Assembly (NCBI GenBank): GCA_027579435.1
Contig: JANBPK010000744.1
Coordinates: forward strand, 1 to 64,000
Origin: Candolleomyces eurysporus
Taxonomy: Eukaryota > Basidiomycota > Agaricomycetes > Agaricales > Psathyrellaceae
DNA length: 64,000 bases
Direction of reading: 5' to 3'
Shown one piece after another: positions 1 to 12,380 of the stretch. Below the pieces are notes generated by a model, which ran no database searches, was not told where the DNA came from, and was given only the letters and a program-made list of their open reading frames with translations. A program made the translations under genes and the position numbers. Each line of letters opens with the position of its first letter. Within the stretch, counting starts at the first letter, position 1.

Positions 1-512
1 TTTTTCTGTTTTTGACTCGAGGGCCCGAGCGTTCGGCCGACCCTCGCGGTCGGAAGGCTATACGGCAGCGCCCACCATGATCGGCCCCTTCAAACCCGTC
101 GTCAACACCGGCGGCTCGCCTACAGACCTATGCTTGTGCTATTCCTCTCTCTCTCCCTCTCCTCTCCCTCAGTTCGCCAGCGCGCTAATTCCCTCAGTCG
201 CGACTCCACCCCGATCATTTGTTGACAGTTGACTCGTACGCTGAGACGTATTCTGTTGATGCTGATTGTTGCTGAACTGAGCTGAAGAAGCAAAGATCGC
301 ACATTGAAAGGTTGATTGGTAACCTCTGGAGCCGGGCAAGGTGGTGCACGAAGGCCAATTTTCTCGCAAGCTTGCCCGAGGCGTGGCTGCATTCGAACCA
401 CGACGACCAAGGTGCGTTAGGCATTCCGTGTTTCGGTGGACGCTTCGTCCTCATATCGTCCACATATAGGCCCATTCTTCCCCTCGGATCGCTCGTATAA
501 TTGCGTTACGGA
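1..512. other. Upstream intergenic region of the F-box gene
   Basis: No convincing gene. Short open frames occur on both strands, none with a recognisable domain. A CT-rich stretch at about 140-175 and the last 100 bases before the start codon at 513 probably form the 5' leader/promoter of the F-box-like gene. A gene ending just left of the window cannot be excluded. Confidence 0.4.
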
Positions 513-2289
513 ATGTCGCTCGAACCCCAGGTTCTCCCCGATGAAATTATCACCTCCATTCTCTACCACACCAACCGTCTCCCCTCCCGAATACAAACTC
601 TCAAGTCATGTTCGCTCGTCTCGCGCGCCTTTATCAACCCAGCGCAGTCCCTCATATTCTCGACTATTAATTTCGACATCTCAAGGACCTCTAGGTTCCT
701 CGTCTTTCAGTCGCTCTGCGCCACGTTGTTGAGGAACAGGACGCTAGGGCTGTACGTGAAGGAGCTGCAGGTTCGAAGCGACAGTCCCGACGTTTACGAA
801 CTCCACATCCCAGCCTTCAACGCCTTCCGGACTCTCCATAACCTCCGCAAGTTCACGTTCATCTGTGGGTTGGGGACGGGATCTTCGGCCAATAAGCATG
901 CCGTGACGAGTCGGCCGGGTTTTGGAAGCGAAGGATCCACTATTGAAGGGCACTCGGGACCAAGAGAGGCAGAGGAAGATGACGACGACAGCCTCATAGG
1001 GTGGCCTCAATTCGCCAAAACGAACCAGGCAAACCTCTCGATCGTATTCAACCGTCCGTCTCTCCGGGCCCTCGAGCTTGGTGGACTCCGGAACCTCCCA
1101 CTCACCTTCCTTCTATCGTTCCTCCGCCTTGAACATCTTATCCTCAATTCCAACCTCACCGCCGACCTCAGCCAGGCGTCGGGCTCGGATACCCAACTTA
1201 TGGTCCTTTCGAACATCAAATTGCGTAGATTGACCCTAAGAGAAGTGGGCGCGGGGTTGATCAATGCGATTGCGAGTATGCTCGCGTACAAGCCAGATGG
1301 GTTGAAGAAGTTGGATTTGGCGCATGTGAGGCTTGTCGGTGTGGAAGACTTTGCCAATGCTGCGTGGAATCTTGTGAGGATCGGGGGGAGGGCGTTGGAG
1401 GAGTTTGGGTGGGAGGGTGTGGTTACAAGACGTACGTTCGTTCTCCTTTCTTCAACGCCTGTGGCTGAGCCGTTCTACTCCTCGTTTAGCCAATGCCTTT
1501 AAACCAATAGACCTCACGCCTCATCGATCGACAATCAAGCACCTCACGGTTTCAGTGACATATCGCGTATGGTTCGCTGAACCTCAAGTCCTCGCCGATC
1601 TCCAGTCGTTACTCCGCCAACTCGCAGGTCCAGACTCAGCTCTCGAGGTCCTAACAATTCGAGCCTCGTTTGCTGGTTCATCATCAAGCTCCTCATCGTT
1701 CTCGAGCTCCGACAGACCTACTGGCCGGAGTCGGAGTGGCAGCTTCTTCGACATCACCTCTGATCCCGAATACCTTGACGAATGGACTGAATTGGACAAG
1801 ATCCTCAGCCATAAGAAATCATTCAGGAAACTCGACCGAATCGAGCTCGAATACGTGCCCTCGAGCACTGCTCCATCCAAGTCCTCGGCGCAACCCACAC
1901 GAACATCGACCAATAGCTCCATCCTCGCCTCGACTCGAAACTCGACATCGACAAACTCTTCGTCGGGCTCCTCATCTTTCCTCTTGGCACCAGCTCCGAC
2001 GCGTGCTCCGGCTGAGCTGGAGTTGACGTACTGGTGGCAAGATACTGCTTGGCTTTTGAGTTCGCAGCTTGCCCATACGAGAGCAAAGGGTGTGATTGTG
2101 ACGTTTGGAGAAAGTCGTAGTACGAGGAGGGAGTGGGTTGTGTTCGATGGCAGGAGTCCACCCGTATCGCCGAGTATCAATGGCGTCGTTGGTGCAGAAG
2201 GGGGAGATGAAGGGAGTGGGGAAGTTCTCGTTGGACGGAAAGGTGCACTTGAAGACGGGAACGGTGGGTGGTTGCCTATGCGGATCTAG
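513..2289 (+). CDS. F-box-like domain protein
   Basis: Two exons, 513-1431 and 1490-2289, with a 58-nt GT-AG intron; spliced length 572 aa. I chose ATG 513, which starts MSLEPQVLPDEIITSILYHT. The pattern LPDEIITSILYH...CSLVSRAFINPAQSLIF matches the F-box-like motif that recruits a target to an SCF ubiquitin ligase through Skp1. The middle (about 170-300) has leucine-rich spacing (LRALELGGLRNLPLTFLLSF, LRRLTLREV), as expected of degenerate LRRs downstream of an F-box. A serine-rich low-complexity segment lies at about 390-480. The target is unknown. Fragments of a related gene lie at 10296-10610. F-box-like proteins are an expanded, fast-turning-over family in agaricomycetes; the family call is fairly sure, the function is not. 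Confidence 0.7.
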
Positions 2290-3798
2290 TATTAGTGATG
2301 CAGGGGTGGATACTGGAGGAGCACGGAAACTTTGGGATCTCCTCGTCGTAGGGACAGGGGATAGAGCAGTGACTAGGTCGAACACGTACTTTAACAACGC
2401 GTAATTCACAGCTTTGTTCGCGCTCGCGACAAGAATCTGAAGAATGGTCTCAGATTGTCGTCACATGTCCATGGTTCAAGGCTCTGCTTTCTTTATCCGT
2501 ATCATGTCGCTCACCCTCGTATACTCGGCTTTCAACATGCGCATTCGTCGAAAGCCTCGCTCTTCTGGGAAACTGGGTTACTATCCTGGGTTGCCAAAAA
2601 GATATCGCCAACCTTCTCGCGAACATCGCTCAAAGGGTTGGAGTGACGAAGCGCGAAATCGACAAGGGACTGATATTTCCGTGCTTGCAAATGGGAAGGC
2701 GAACTCGCCCCAACGTACAACTTGAGCTCGCCCAAGTTCCAGCCCGCCCTCATGCTTGAAGGCTTCCTCCCCCGTTCTAGCTTTAGGGCCGTCTCAGGCT
2801 GGACCAAGGACGTACCGAAGAAAACCGTATCAAGACCATAGAGCCATTAGAGTTGGTTTTCTTGAACGCGTTATGGCATCATACGGGATCAGATTGGACA
2901 GGTCTTGCGTTATCCTTCCAGTTTTATGAGAAAATCTCTATGCGTGGTTACCAGCTAAATTGTCCTCCAAAAAGCACGTAGACGTAGCTATCACTCCGAC
3001 GCCATCTTCCTTTTCTTTGTGTCTTCATTTTCCCTTTTTTGTTTCCGTTCTCTTTACTAGGCACATTTGCCGAGTCCTTAACTAACCATACCTGCTCTCA
3101 TGCACACCTAATGAACTCGCATTTCTGTCGGGCACTACGCTGGCTTCATCGCATCCCTTCATATTCGCATGTCCGCTCTTACCATCTCCTAGTATTCTTT
3201 TGTTTCGTCCTTCCCCTAGTCCAGTACTCGTGGCTTTTAGCTAATCGGAAGCAGGTCCTACGCGAGGGTTGACTCCACTGTCAGTCCACCGGTATTCTGA
3301 TCGCGGGAATTTCGGATCGTTCAACTCACTTTCGCCATACACATGCATATTATCCTTATCATCGCGGACGAACCCTCACCCCACCTAACTGCGACGTCGT
3401 CTAAACCTGGCCCATTGACTCCCAGTCCCCAAGCCAGAAAAGACCCAGTATTCTCAGGATCCCGCCTCTAAAAATACTTTCAGCGGCGATCTCTCTCCCT
3501 TACAAAGAAGTTGTTCCCATTCCATTACAAACTCCTCTCCACGGGCGCGCAGATGTCCACCATAAACGTTCACGAGGACGCTTCTCAATCCCTTCGCTCT
3601 CAATCGGTCAATATGAAACACCATCAAGAACATTTGAACGCCGGGAAGGTGAGTAAGACTGCGACTCTATTGCTGATCAAGTCTGGGAAATTTCAAGTCC
3701 AGGGTCTTCATCGCTCGAGTTGCATGGATATTAATAGGCCAGTGGCTCCGCTATTTAACGGGCTTACGACGAAGGTATGATCATTAAGAAAGAAAGAA
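2290..3798. other. Intergenic region with possible decayed coding sequence
   Basis: About 1.5 kb without a supportable gene. Between 2440 and 2850 several overlapping open frames on both strands have protein-like composition (for example the minus-strand 91-codon frame 2532-2807), but no frame continues and no domain is recognisable, so a gene relic is possible. From 2990 to 3500 the sequence is pyrimidine-rich. 3500-3798 is probably the promoter and leader of the short-chain dehydrogenase. Confidence 0.35.
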
Positions 3799-5061
3799 AT
3801 GTCTTCCCCGCCTCTCGTCTGGCTAATCACAGGAACTTCGTAAGCCCATTTCACCAGATTTTGACCCTTATAATCCGATATTTGCTAAAGGTACATTTGG
3901 TAGATCTGGTATTGGCCGCGATCTAGCCCTCGCTGCCTTATCTCGCGGGGACAAAGTCATCGCTACAGCGAGGGGCCGATCCGTTTCAAAGCTCGAAGAT
4001 CTCAAGAACGCTGGCGCAGCGACTTTACAGCTTGATGTTACTTCCACGCTGGAGGAGCTGCATCAAGTCGCGAAGGAAGCCATTGGAATCTATGGGAGAG
4101 TGGATGTGCTTGTTAATAATGCTGGTGAGTTCGCCTCTTTGGTATGCGAGCAGAGTACCGATATCGAAGCCAGGGAATATACTTGTCGGTGCGTTAGAGG
4201 AGACCACGTAAGTGAGGTCCGGGACTTGGAAATCCTGATCTGAAGCTCGCTTTCTTAGCCCCGAGGAAACCTTTGACCAGTTCAAGTCAGTTATTCACGA
4301 CCTCATGATCAAATGTGACCTCACAGGATTCATAGTACGAATGTCTTCGGAGCCTTGAACGTTGCTCGAGCCTTCCTTCCGTATATGCGGATCAAGAAAA
4401 GTGGGATTATCATGTGGATCGGTTCCGTTGTTGGGTGGCAGTGAGTTCAGGACGACTACATTTTGACAACGCATTTTTCCTGATTGTTTCTATTTCTCGA
4501 AGATCACTCCCATACGGTGGGCTATATTCAGCATCTAAATGGGCACTCAGAGGTAAGCAGCGAACGGCTTTCGCAGGTCTTTATCGACTCACTGAATCAA
4601 ATAATCGATAGGGATATCCGACACTTTGAACGATGAGATCTTGCCTCTTGGTTTGAAGAGCGTATGCATCGATTTGGGGTCCTTCAGGACAGCCTTCCTT
4701 GGCGATACCCAGCGAGGACCTCCGGTTTCCCGCATTCCGGACTATCAACCATTGACCGATATCGTGGAAGCACGTTTTCAAGGTGCGTTCTCATGATCAT
4801 TGTCTCTCCACACCGGTCTACAGATGCTGAGCTTCACAATTCGCAGCCGACAACGGGAAGCAACCTGGTAACCCCGCAGTCGTTGTTGAGGTTCTGGTTG
4901 ATCTCGCCCACGGAACTGGACCTATCAAAGGCAAAGCCTTCCCTACAAGTATCAACTTGGGGTCGGACTCGTACTCTGTGGCAAAGAAGGCCTCGGAGGA
5001 CGCCCTCGCCCGTCTCGAGGAATGGAAAGCTGTTTCTTATAGCACGGATTTCGAGAAATGA
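3799..5061 (+). CDS. Short-chain dehydrogenase/reductase (SDR)
   Basis: Eight exons reconstructed: 3799-3839, 3904-4124, 4174-4207, 4259-4285, 4327-4440, 4503-4552, 4612-4782, 4847-5061; all introns are GT-AG and frames join to give 290 aa. The start MSSPPLVWLITGTS joins SGIGRDLALAAL, which restores the classical TGxxxGIG nucleotide-binding loop. Further SDR signatures are the NNAG motif, the catalytic Ser region (IMWIGSVVGWQ) and the catalytic YSASK motif. The length is normal for a classical SDR. Substrate unknown; such proteins reduce or oxidise small carbonyl/alcohol compounds with NAD(P)H, probably in the cytosol. No metabolic cluster surrounds it. The long open frame at 3511-3780 is upstream leader, not the N-terminus. 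Confidence 0.88.
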
Positions 5062-5368
5062 GAGCGAATGTCTACCTACCTATCTAAATTACTGGGATTA
5101 ACTTTGTGCTCATTGTCTCATTTATGCTCTTTACTTCTGTTGATTTCTTAGCGGCTTTCTCTTTGATCAGGGTCTTTCCGAAAGCCACAGTAAAACTGCT
5201 AATGAATGTCGTCGAGTGGTTGAAAGGTCCTTCAGGCTGGAGTCCGCACCCGCCAAACTTGAAATTTGAGCGTTAACAAAACGGGAATAGTCCAGGGTTC
5301 CTAAGTGAGAATTTCATTGTGAATATATCCCTTGCTGTCTATCCTCTTATAAGTATGGGAAGCCCTAT
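5062..5368. other. 3' flank of SDR gene, left flank of MITE
   Basis: Terminator and 3'-UTR region of the SDR gene, then the left target flank (TAT, 5366-5368) of the small transposon-like element. No open frame worth reporting. Confidence 0.4.
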
Positions 5369-5649
5369 CACTGCTGGGATCCAAATTTCCTGCGGTTTGC
5401 AAAATGCGTGCAATACGGATCCAAAAAATCTTAAGTTCTAGAAAAACCTCTTGCAACGCGCAAAAGACTATTATTTGCGTATTGCCGCCCGCAAAACGCC
5501 AGATTCCGCGTATTGCAGGCTGCAAAAGGCAAATAATCGCATTTTGCACCACATTTTGGCCCAATGCAGAATACTATCAAAACTTTCTAGTCTAAGGACG
5601 CGTTTTGCAGCGATCTTGCCGAATGCAGAAAAACCGGATCCCAGCAGTG
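5369..5649. mobile_element. CACTA-type MITE, 281 bp
   Basis: Non-autonomous DNA transposon. The ends are perfect 14-bp inverted repeats, CACTGCTGGGATCC at 5369-5382 and its complement at 5636-5649, continuing imperfectly inward. TAT at 5366-5368 and 5650-5652 fits the 3-bp target duplication of the CACTA/EnSpm superfamily, whose termini begin CACTA or CACTG. The interior repeats short TGCAAAA/GCAAAACGC-type motifs in both orientations, like the subterminal binding sites of such elements. No coding capacity. It shares only CACTGC with the ends of the large CACTA element at 19788-27792, so that element is not obviously its driver. Confidence 0.8.
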
Positions 5650-6073
5650 TATCATGTCTCAGCACATATTACATCATATAGCGACGGCATAAAGTCCCAA
5701 TTGGCTGCATGCACGCTGTGACGCACTCGATCGCTACGAGTTGTATGCTAGCCTACCATCATTTCGCACGACACCAGCCACGACGCCCATTCATTTCTCG
5801 AACGTTGACAGCTTAAAGTATCGCCAACCGCCTCCTTGTCCTCGGATTCATATTCAAGCACTTTCGATTCATCGCCACCGTGATGGACATGCTAGTACCT
5901 CGTCTCGCAGGCACGAGGAGTAGGATCGAAGGACGCAAGAATTCGAGAGAGAGTATGAGAGGGATGACAGCTCGTTTGGATACGGTGCTACTGGTGCTGG
6001 GAGTGGGGAAGGGTATGGATACGGATATGGACATTCCGCACGGTCGCCTCCATCATCTGCGGGTCTCGGTTCG

Positions 6074-9000
6074 ATGAAGGAGGGTCCAACCTTAGCTACT
6101 CCAAATGTGACGGCGAAGACGAGTGGGCTGACCGAGAGGCTGAGGAGCCCACCTCAACGTTAACAGAGTCGTCAGCGACGAGGGGAGGATGAACGGCACC
6201 AAGATAGTAAGAGGAGGAGTGTAGTCGGGGTAGGAGAGGAGGTCGATAGAGTTGCTTGGGCGAGGTGGGATAGGCTGAGGGGAGGTGGGAGCGTACGGAA
6301 GGGAAGGTAAGCATNTTTTGTTTCGATTCGTGTTCTTTTCTTCGTTGCTTTTTCTATTTGTTTTCTTACGTCACACTTGCTTATTTGCTCGTCCATCCTC
6401 TTCCCTTTTGCTCCCTTCACGTTTGCTGTCGACTTGAACTCTTCGATTGTTCATCGCTTGATAATCCTTTTCGTTTATTTCTTTTCCTTTCATATAATCA
6501 TGTTCACGCGCTGACGGTTGTTCCTCTCTCTAGTCCACTGCTTATCATCGGTTATGCGTCTGGCTTTCAGATCTGGGACATGTCGAACTTGGCGTCTGCC
6601 ACCGAAGTGCTCAATCTCAAGCTCGATGCCGGTTCCACCGATACTCAGGAATGGTGTGACGGTAGAATTGAGAAGGTGGCGAGCGTTGCCGTTATACCCC
6701 AGGAAGCCTCGAAGGAAGGAAAGAGCCTCGGAGAAACTGTGAGGATGGGAGAGGACGGAAGGGATACGATGTTGGGTGTTTTGTGAGTCCCTCAAGTCTT
6801 CTCGTCGTTATCGAGTACTGAAACGCCTTCTTTCGCTTGACGAATACAGACTTGAAGCTCGACCCTCGTCGGACCCGAATGCAAGCTCGACAACATCTCT
6901 AGCCATCTATTCGCTGAGAACCCATCATGTCGTCGAACGACTCTCGTTTGATGGTGCGCCGAACAGGTTGGAGTGTAGTGAGAAGTTTATTGTTGTTGTA
7001 CGTTTCCTTCGCTTTTCACTCCCTATTGTCACTGAACGATCCATTCTCCTCAGTCGACTTCTTCGCCTCCAGCTCTTCACGTCATTTCGACATCGTCGTT
7101 TCGGAAAATCCATACCATCTCAGCATCTGGGCTTGCGACCTTCACGGCTCCTCGTACGACAGCGTATACATCTTCGGGACTTCAAGTTCCTTCATATTTG
7201 TCGTCTGCATATTCATCGGCGTCTTCTGCAAGTTCGACCCAAGTTCCTGTGGCTTCGTCAATTCTTCAAGACGCTCAAGGAGGCCGAGCAGAAGGTACTA
7301 GTGACCTTCCTCGCCCTGTGTTCGCGCTTTCGCATCGGCTCCTTGTGTATGCGGTACCGTCGTCTTCGTCGTCCCCCCTTTCCTCGAGTCAACCTGGGGC
7401 GCTCCAAAGGAAGGATTCGTCGTCCTCGTCGCAGGGTTCGGGCACATCACCCTCCAATCTGTCCCCNTTCCCCATTTACCGGCCTGAACTTACCGAAGAT
7501 ACCGACGACGCAAGCCGAGTTGGGTAACGCAGCTCTGAAGGTTGGAGGAACGGTGTTCTCGGGTATGAAGTTCCTCGGTGGAATCGCGTTGGAAGCTGCC
7601 AAGAATCGGATCAACAACTCCATCGACTCGACCGCTTCGTCGCCAACCACCGGAGCAGGACGAGTGGTTGCTGAAGGCTCGACCCCGGGTGGAGTTCGAG
7701 GTTTCTTTTCAAGGAGTGCGCCGAGTGGAGGCGGAGGTGTCATCAAGCCTTTGTCGGCGCTTGATAGCGAGGAAGAAAGGAAGAGGCGGAGGTTCTCAGG
7801 TATGAGTGGTGGTGGAACTGGAGGGGATACGCAGGATGCTCGTCTGCAGAAGGGATCCGTTTCCCCTAATGCGACCCAACCGAGGATTGAGCGTGGTTAT
7901 GCGGTTGTCGTCGTTGACCTTGACACCCTTCTCGGATCCCCTGGTGTCGCCCGAAGTGAAGATGGAGCGGTAGTGAAGCAGCAGCACCCGAGGGTGGTGG
8001 TAGAGTTCATCGGCTCGAGGAGTCAGCCGATTGCCAACTTGGCGTGGTCAGAGGACGGAGCTGAGGTTTTGGTTGTTCCGAGAGATGGGTATCTCACAAA
8101 GGTGTTCAGGGTTCGACCTGCGCCTGCGCCTCTCAGGAAGGACTCTGACTCCAGCAAACCTGTTCCATCCGGGACGGCTGCAGGTGCGGCGAACCCATCA
8201 GCAGCAAACTCTGTTTCGAGGGCAACGAATGTTCTTGGGTCCGTGGTTCAGCTGTACGAGCTGAGGCGAGGACGGACGACCGCCGTCGTCGAAGACGCAA
8301 AGGTGGTTGGAGACGGTAGGTGGACGGGTGTATTGACCAAGAACCGGACAGTGCATGTGTTTGCGACCAATCCTTTGGGTGGAAGACCACATCATGCCAG
8401 TCACTTGGCGGGCAGGGTAATGAATGCCGAAGCTGTGGTGCGTTCCCTGGCTCCTCGTTATCAGGTTACAAACTAATGTGCCATTTGCTCCGCTTTCCAG
8501 CCCTTCAAGATGATTGACCTTCCCCCTCTCGTTCGACTCCGTGGGTCGAAGATCGTTGTCAGCGAAGACGACGTCACTCCACCTGCTCTTGCATTCACCT
8601 TCATCGATCCCAGCGAGGTTGCTCTCCCCTTCTCACTTAGTCCATCCCGGTCTGCAACTTCTCCCACGGTTCCCATTGATCCAGCATCATCTCCTCCGCT
8701 TAGCTCTCCGCGACACCCTCGCGCGCCGAAGAACTACCAAGACGTACTGATTTTCGACTGCGCTACGGCTGCCCTCTCGCTCCATCGTCTCACTGTTGAG
8801 CAGAAACAGAAGGATACAGGGATCGTATCGGGTGCGTTGAGTGGAACGAGCTTGAGTTTGCCTGGGATGGGAGGTGCAGGGCCATTGCAGAGTGTTTCGT
8901 CGTCCCTCTCGTCGAATAGCGGAGCTGGTAGGATGTCGAATGCCTCGGGGTCCAAGACGCAGCAGCAGCAACAGAGACCTGTGGAGGAGCAATACGACTT

Positions 9001-10080
9001 GGTGGGGCGGACGAATGTAGTGGCGACGTGGGATTTGAAGAAGAGGAAGGATTGGGAGGAGATTAGGGTTTTGGGATCAAGGGAAGGTGATTTGGGTGGG
9101 GCAAGAATCGCGGTGAGGAACAGGGGCGGGCCTGGTAAGAATGGTGGGACTGATGAGTGCGTAACCACAACTCCTTTCTTTATTCTGAAGAAATCTGACG
9201 AAATCACGTTTAATCTCCGTCTAGATGGCTAGCCCAGGCTGAGCTATTGACTTGCCCCAAATTCCGAACCGCGCGAACTCGATCAATTTACCTGTCTCAC
9301 CAGTTCTCATTCCACACTCTCGGGGAAGACTATCACGGCCTTGTTCGACAATATCGACTCGATGTTTCTGGGACGAAGATCGACGTTCGGAAGGACGTTC
9401 CCATCCAGGCGTTTGGCACAAGCTCGAATGTTCCGTCGTCGAACGCCGGAACGAGCGAGTCTTTCGTGGAAGGTTTTTCACCACCTCACCGTATACGTGG
9501 GCAACTCAACGTCTCGTCCTCGTTCGACGAGCCTCTTGCCTCCGCACTCGCAGGCGAGTTGGACTACCACCCATCTGCTGCGGTTTTGCCTATGTACCCG
9601 AACGGTGTGCCTGGAGCTAATTCGAGGTCGTTGCGAAACTCTATACCTATTCGCAAGATGGCTGGGCTGGGAGACGGCGTATCGGAGGGACTTGGGAGAA
9701 TTCGCACTCAGATGGGAAGGGTCCGGTCGCCTAAACTCGGTCCACGAGCGAGTGGTGACTGGGATACCCATGGGGATGTGTTGTTGGAGTTTGACGAGGA
9801 GGTGGACGATTTCATGGCCCCTCGTACTGTCGATCCCAGTCGGAGCGCAGATAACGGCATGGACGATGATATTGTTGGGAAGGTGGACGAGGAGATCTGG
9901 GACGGTGGTTGGGATAATCAGGATCGACAGGCGGTGGAGGAAGAGGAACAGTTTCATGCGATTTCGACGGTGCAGTATGCTCACGACGATGTTGCTGTTG
10001 CTGATTCGACTGCTGCGCATGTTGGTGTCCCGGTCATGTCGCCGCCCACAAAGGGGAAGAAGAAGTCGAAGAGGAAGTGA
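6074..10080 (+). CDS. BCAS3 / Atg18-type WD40 protein
   Basis: Large multi-exon gene. Visible exon products: IIGYASGFQIWDMSN (about 6540-6783), a blade ending in FDGAPNRLECSEKFIVV (to 6997), then 7055 onward, LAWSEDGAEVLVVPRDG (about 8040-8090), VHVFATNPLGGRPHHASH (8350-8403), NVVATWDLKKRKDWEE (9015-9062), and from 9227 the WLAQAELLTCPKFRT...QFSFHTL block, which resembles the start of the BCAS3 domain. The C-terminus is acidic and then Lys-rich, stop at 10078-10080. Proteins of this type combine an Atg18/PROPPIN-like propeller with a BCAS3 domain and act at phagophore membranes in other eukaryotes; the role here is inferred. The start is uncertain: coding-like sequence in the same frame extends upstream to about 5750 but is broken by TAG at 5921-5923. 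A second break near 6160 may be a short intron. Around the N at 7467 the frame shifts in a C-rich run. Confidence 0.72.
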
Positions 10081-10295
10081 AAGCCTTGAGCCCGCAAGGA
10101 CCCGAGTCTTTCGAGTTTGCATCTTATATATCATTGATTCACTGGTCGTCGCTAATCTGACTTACTAATGAAAAACCATACACACTGACATTTATACCTC
10201 GTCGCTCGTTTTTGATATGTACGATATGTAGCTATAGTAGGTGGACTGGTGTAGTAGATGGAAGATGAACGAAAGAATTTAGTGGCATTGATTGT
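10081..10295. other. 3' flank of the BCAS3-like gene
   Basis: Short AT-richer stretch after the stop codon, presumably 3'-UTR and terminator. No gene seen. Confidence 0.35.
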
Positions 10296-10610
10296 TTGGC
10301 GGTAGTTGTCGAATTTGACAACGCCAGCTGGTCCAAACTTGGTCCAGTTTCATCGGATCGGCGAAAGTTTAGCGGGACGTCAGACTGCGCAACGAAGAAA
10401 AACGCTATGGAGTGTCTTTCCACCACCACTGTCTCCATTGCATTGGCAAAAATTCGCTCGCCTTCCTGCCATTACTGATGCAGAGGGTATGGTTGTGACG
10501 TTTGAAGAAAGTCAGAGTACGAAGAGGGATTGGGTTGTGTTCGATGGGACGATAATAAGGTATCTGACGCTTCGAAGAAGCGTCGATGATTCCAACAGCT
10601 AACAAGGAAA
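10296..10610 (+). pseudogene. F-box gene relic (3' fragment)
   Basis: About 65 bases at 10485-10550 closely match 2092-2157 in the last exon of the F-box-like gene; the encoded VTFEESQSTKRDWVVFDG parallels VTFGESRSTRREWVVFDG. Upstream, SWSKLGPVSSDRRKFSG (about 10325-10375) loosely resembles EWTELDKILSHKKSFRKL of the intact gene, in the same order. There is no F-box, no start and several frame breaks. This is a degenerate paralogous fragment left by an old duplication, not an active gene. Confidence 0.65.
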
Positions 10611-12380
10611 CTGGAAACGAAGTGTACGTTAGCCGGTAAAACTGTCGGATCTCTGCGATGTGCTGAGAACAGTGCTGGGCACATATAGAAGCATTCGACA
10701 GTTCTCATCATGATTCAAGTCCCTTCCGCGAGTCGCATCGTTTGCTTCTCCCTCAGTCAGACGACAAGTGGATACTCACGCTCCAGTGTTCCTACGATGT
10801 AACCTTGTATGCGAGTATCTGCTTCAAAAATCTCCTATAAATAGGGCTATAGACTACCGAGGGTTGAAACCATGGCGCTCCGCACGGCAAACATCTCAGT
10901 CTATATTTTCCTCCTCGCAACAATTCTTTTCCAGATAAACCATGCTATGTCTCTGAATATACGAGAGGAGCGTAAGGAGCCGAATTGATCATGTTTCGAG
11001 ACTGAAAACTAACCTTACTCCTCTCCAGCCTCTAGGAGTCTACTCTTGTGGTACCGACTCGAAGAACCCGATATCCCGAACGAAAATCCATGAGCAGTTG
11101 CTAAAGTTGGTGGAAGACCGTTCAAATGAGGCTCATCTGACACTAACGGTTGGCCAAGCGATGCTCACATGTTAGCAATATCTTTGGCTCAGTTGAAGTG
11201 GTGATACATGTTCAATGTAAACGTTAAGCCTGTCGATGTCTGCTAATATTAGTCTCGTTCACTGTAGTGTTTTTGAATCTGATTTAGCAACGTTATTTTG
11301 TCTAGTTCGCGGAATCAACTTTGAACGTGTTCCTTATTTCTGTCAAATCACCGATATGTTGAGCATTATTTTCGTGCAATTGATAAGATTGAATCGCGAA
11401 ATCAGATTTGAAATCAGCACGAAATCAGTTCAAAATCGCGACTGAATAAGACTATCTACAGCATAACTGCAGCAGCTTTAGCCTGGGACTAAATCTCAGT
11501 GACATTGTCCACAAACAAGGTGCGAAATGCCGTGCATATGGTGTACAAAAGAATTGCACTTTATCAAGTCCCTGTCCAACGATGACGGAGTCTAATACCC
11601 AGTCCAACGTGCAGCACCCCGTACCCCTACCCTGTCTGGTGTAATTATGATGCAGCGAACGAGACCACAAGTCCCGCAGGCCAAGCGAGTGGGGCTTACA
11701 GCTGTTGCGTGACATGTGCAGCTAGTAGGTCAGGTTTTGAGCTCGTTCTGTGTCAATTCAATGCAGAACAAACACTCTTCACTTCTATTTAACCTCGACC
11801 TTGCCAAGAAATTAGAGAACATTTACTCACGCATTCTCTCTAGGTGTTGTATATACCACCTCTTCTTATCTGGATACAAAGACATGGAGTCTCGACATAC
11901 AATTCAACTGAATTTGCTCGTACACGATTGACTCGTGGCGGTCAACTCCCCCAATCCACCTTCTTCCCTCCCTCACACTCGCAATCCCTCCTCTAAGTCT
12001 TCCTCCTCCCTCTCCTGAGTTCTCTACGGCCGGTGCTGTCGCCGAACCCTCAACCATCCTCCTAATCAATCTCCCTGCTCATCGACGATCCTCGTCGAAT
12101 CCTATACCCGCTTACTCAACTCCGTCCGGTTGTGCGCCAACTTGAGATCACTGAGGTCCCTCGAAGGCGTTTGCGCGGATGTCGACCAGCTCAAGTCGTT
12201 GTCACCAGGGCGATTAAGGCTGCGCCAGCGCTTGTAATGCGAGTCGATGAGCCGGAAGACGCTGTCCTTGGTACAAAGTTCTAGGCGATCGTCGCGAAGG
12301 TCTTCATCGGCGGTCATTTCAGTCCTTTGGGGTTCGTCACCATTTTTGAAGTGAGCACATAGAAACGTAACTCACCTGCA
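10611..12380. other. Gene-poor stretch with AT-rich and unassigned sequence
   Basis: About 1.8 kb without a supportable gene. 11220-11450 is AT-rich and contains several repeats of a GAAATCAG/CGAAATCAG-like motif (11397-11440). 11940-12320 has protein-like frames on both strands (plus strand about 12075-12200, minus strand 12102-12317), possibly another decayed gene, but no domain could be named. Confidence 0.3.

Noticed and set aside
1584..2180. 198-codon minus-strand frame
   Set aside because: Antisense shadow of the second exon of the F-box-like gene.
3511..3780. 89-codon frame considered as the SDR N-terminus
   Set aside because: The splice-consistent start at 3799 (MSSPPLVWLITGTS) restores the Rossmann motif directly; the upstream frame does not join it.
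6776..8476. A single 566-codon frame
   Set aside because: It reads through introns in the BCAS3-like gene (Arg-rich low-complexity part 6990-7460); only the part after about 7470 is in the true frame.
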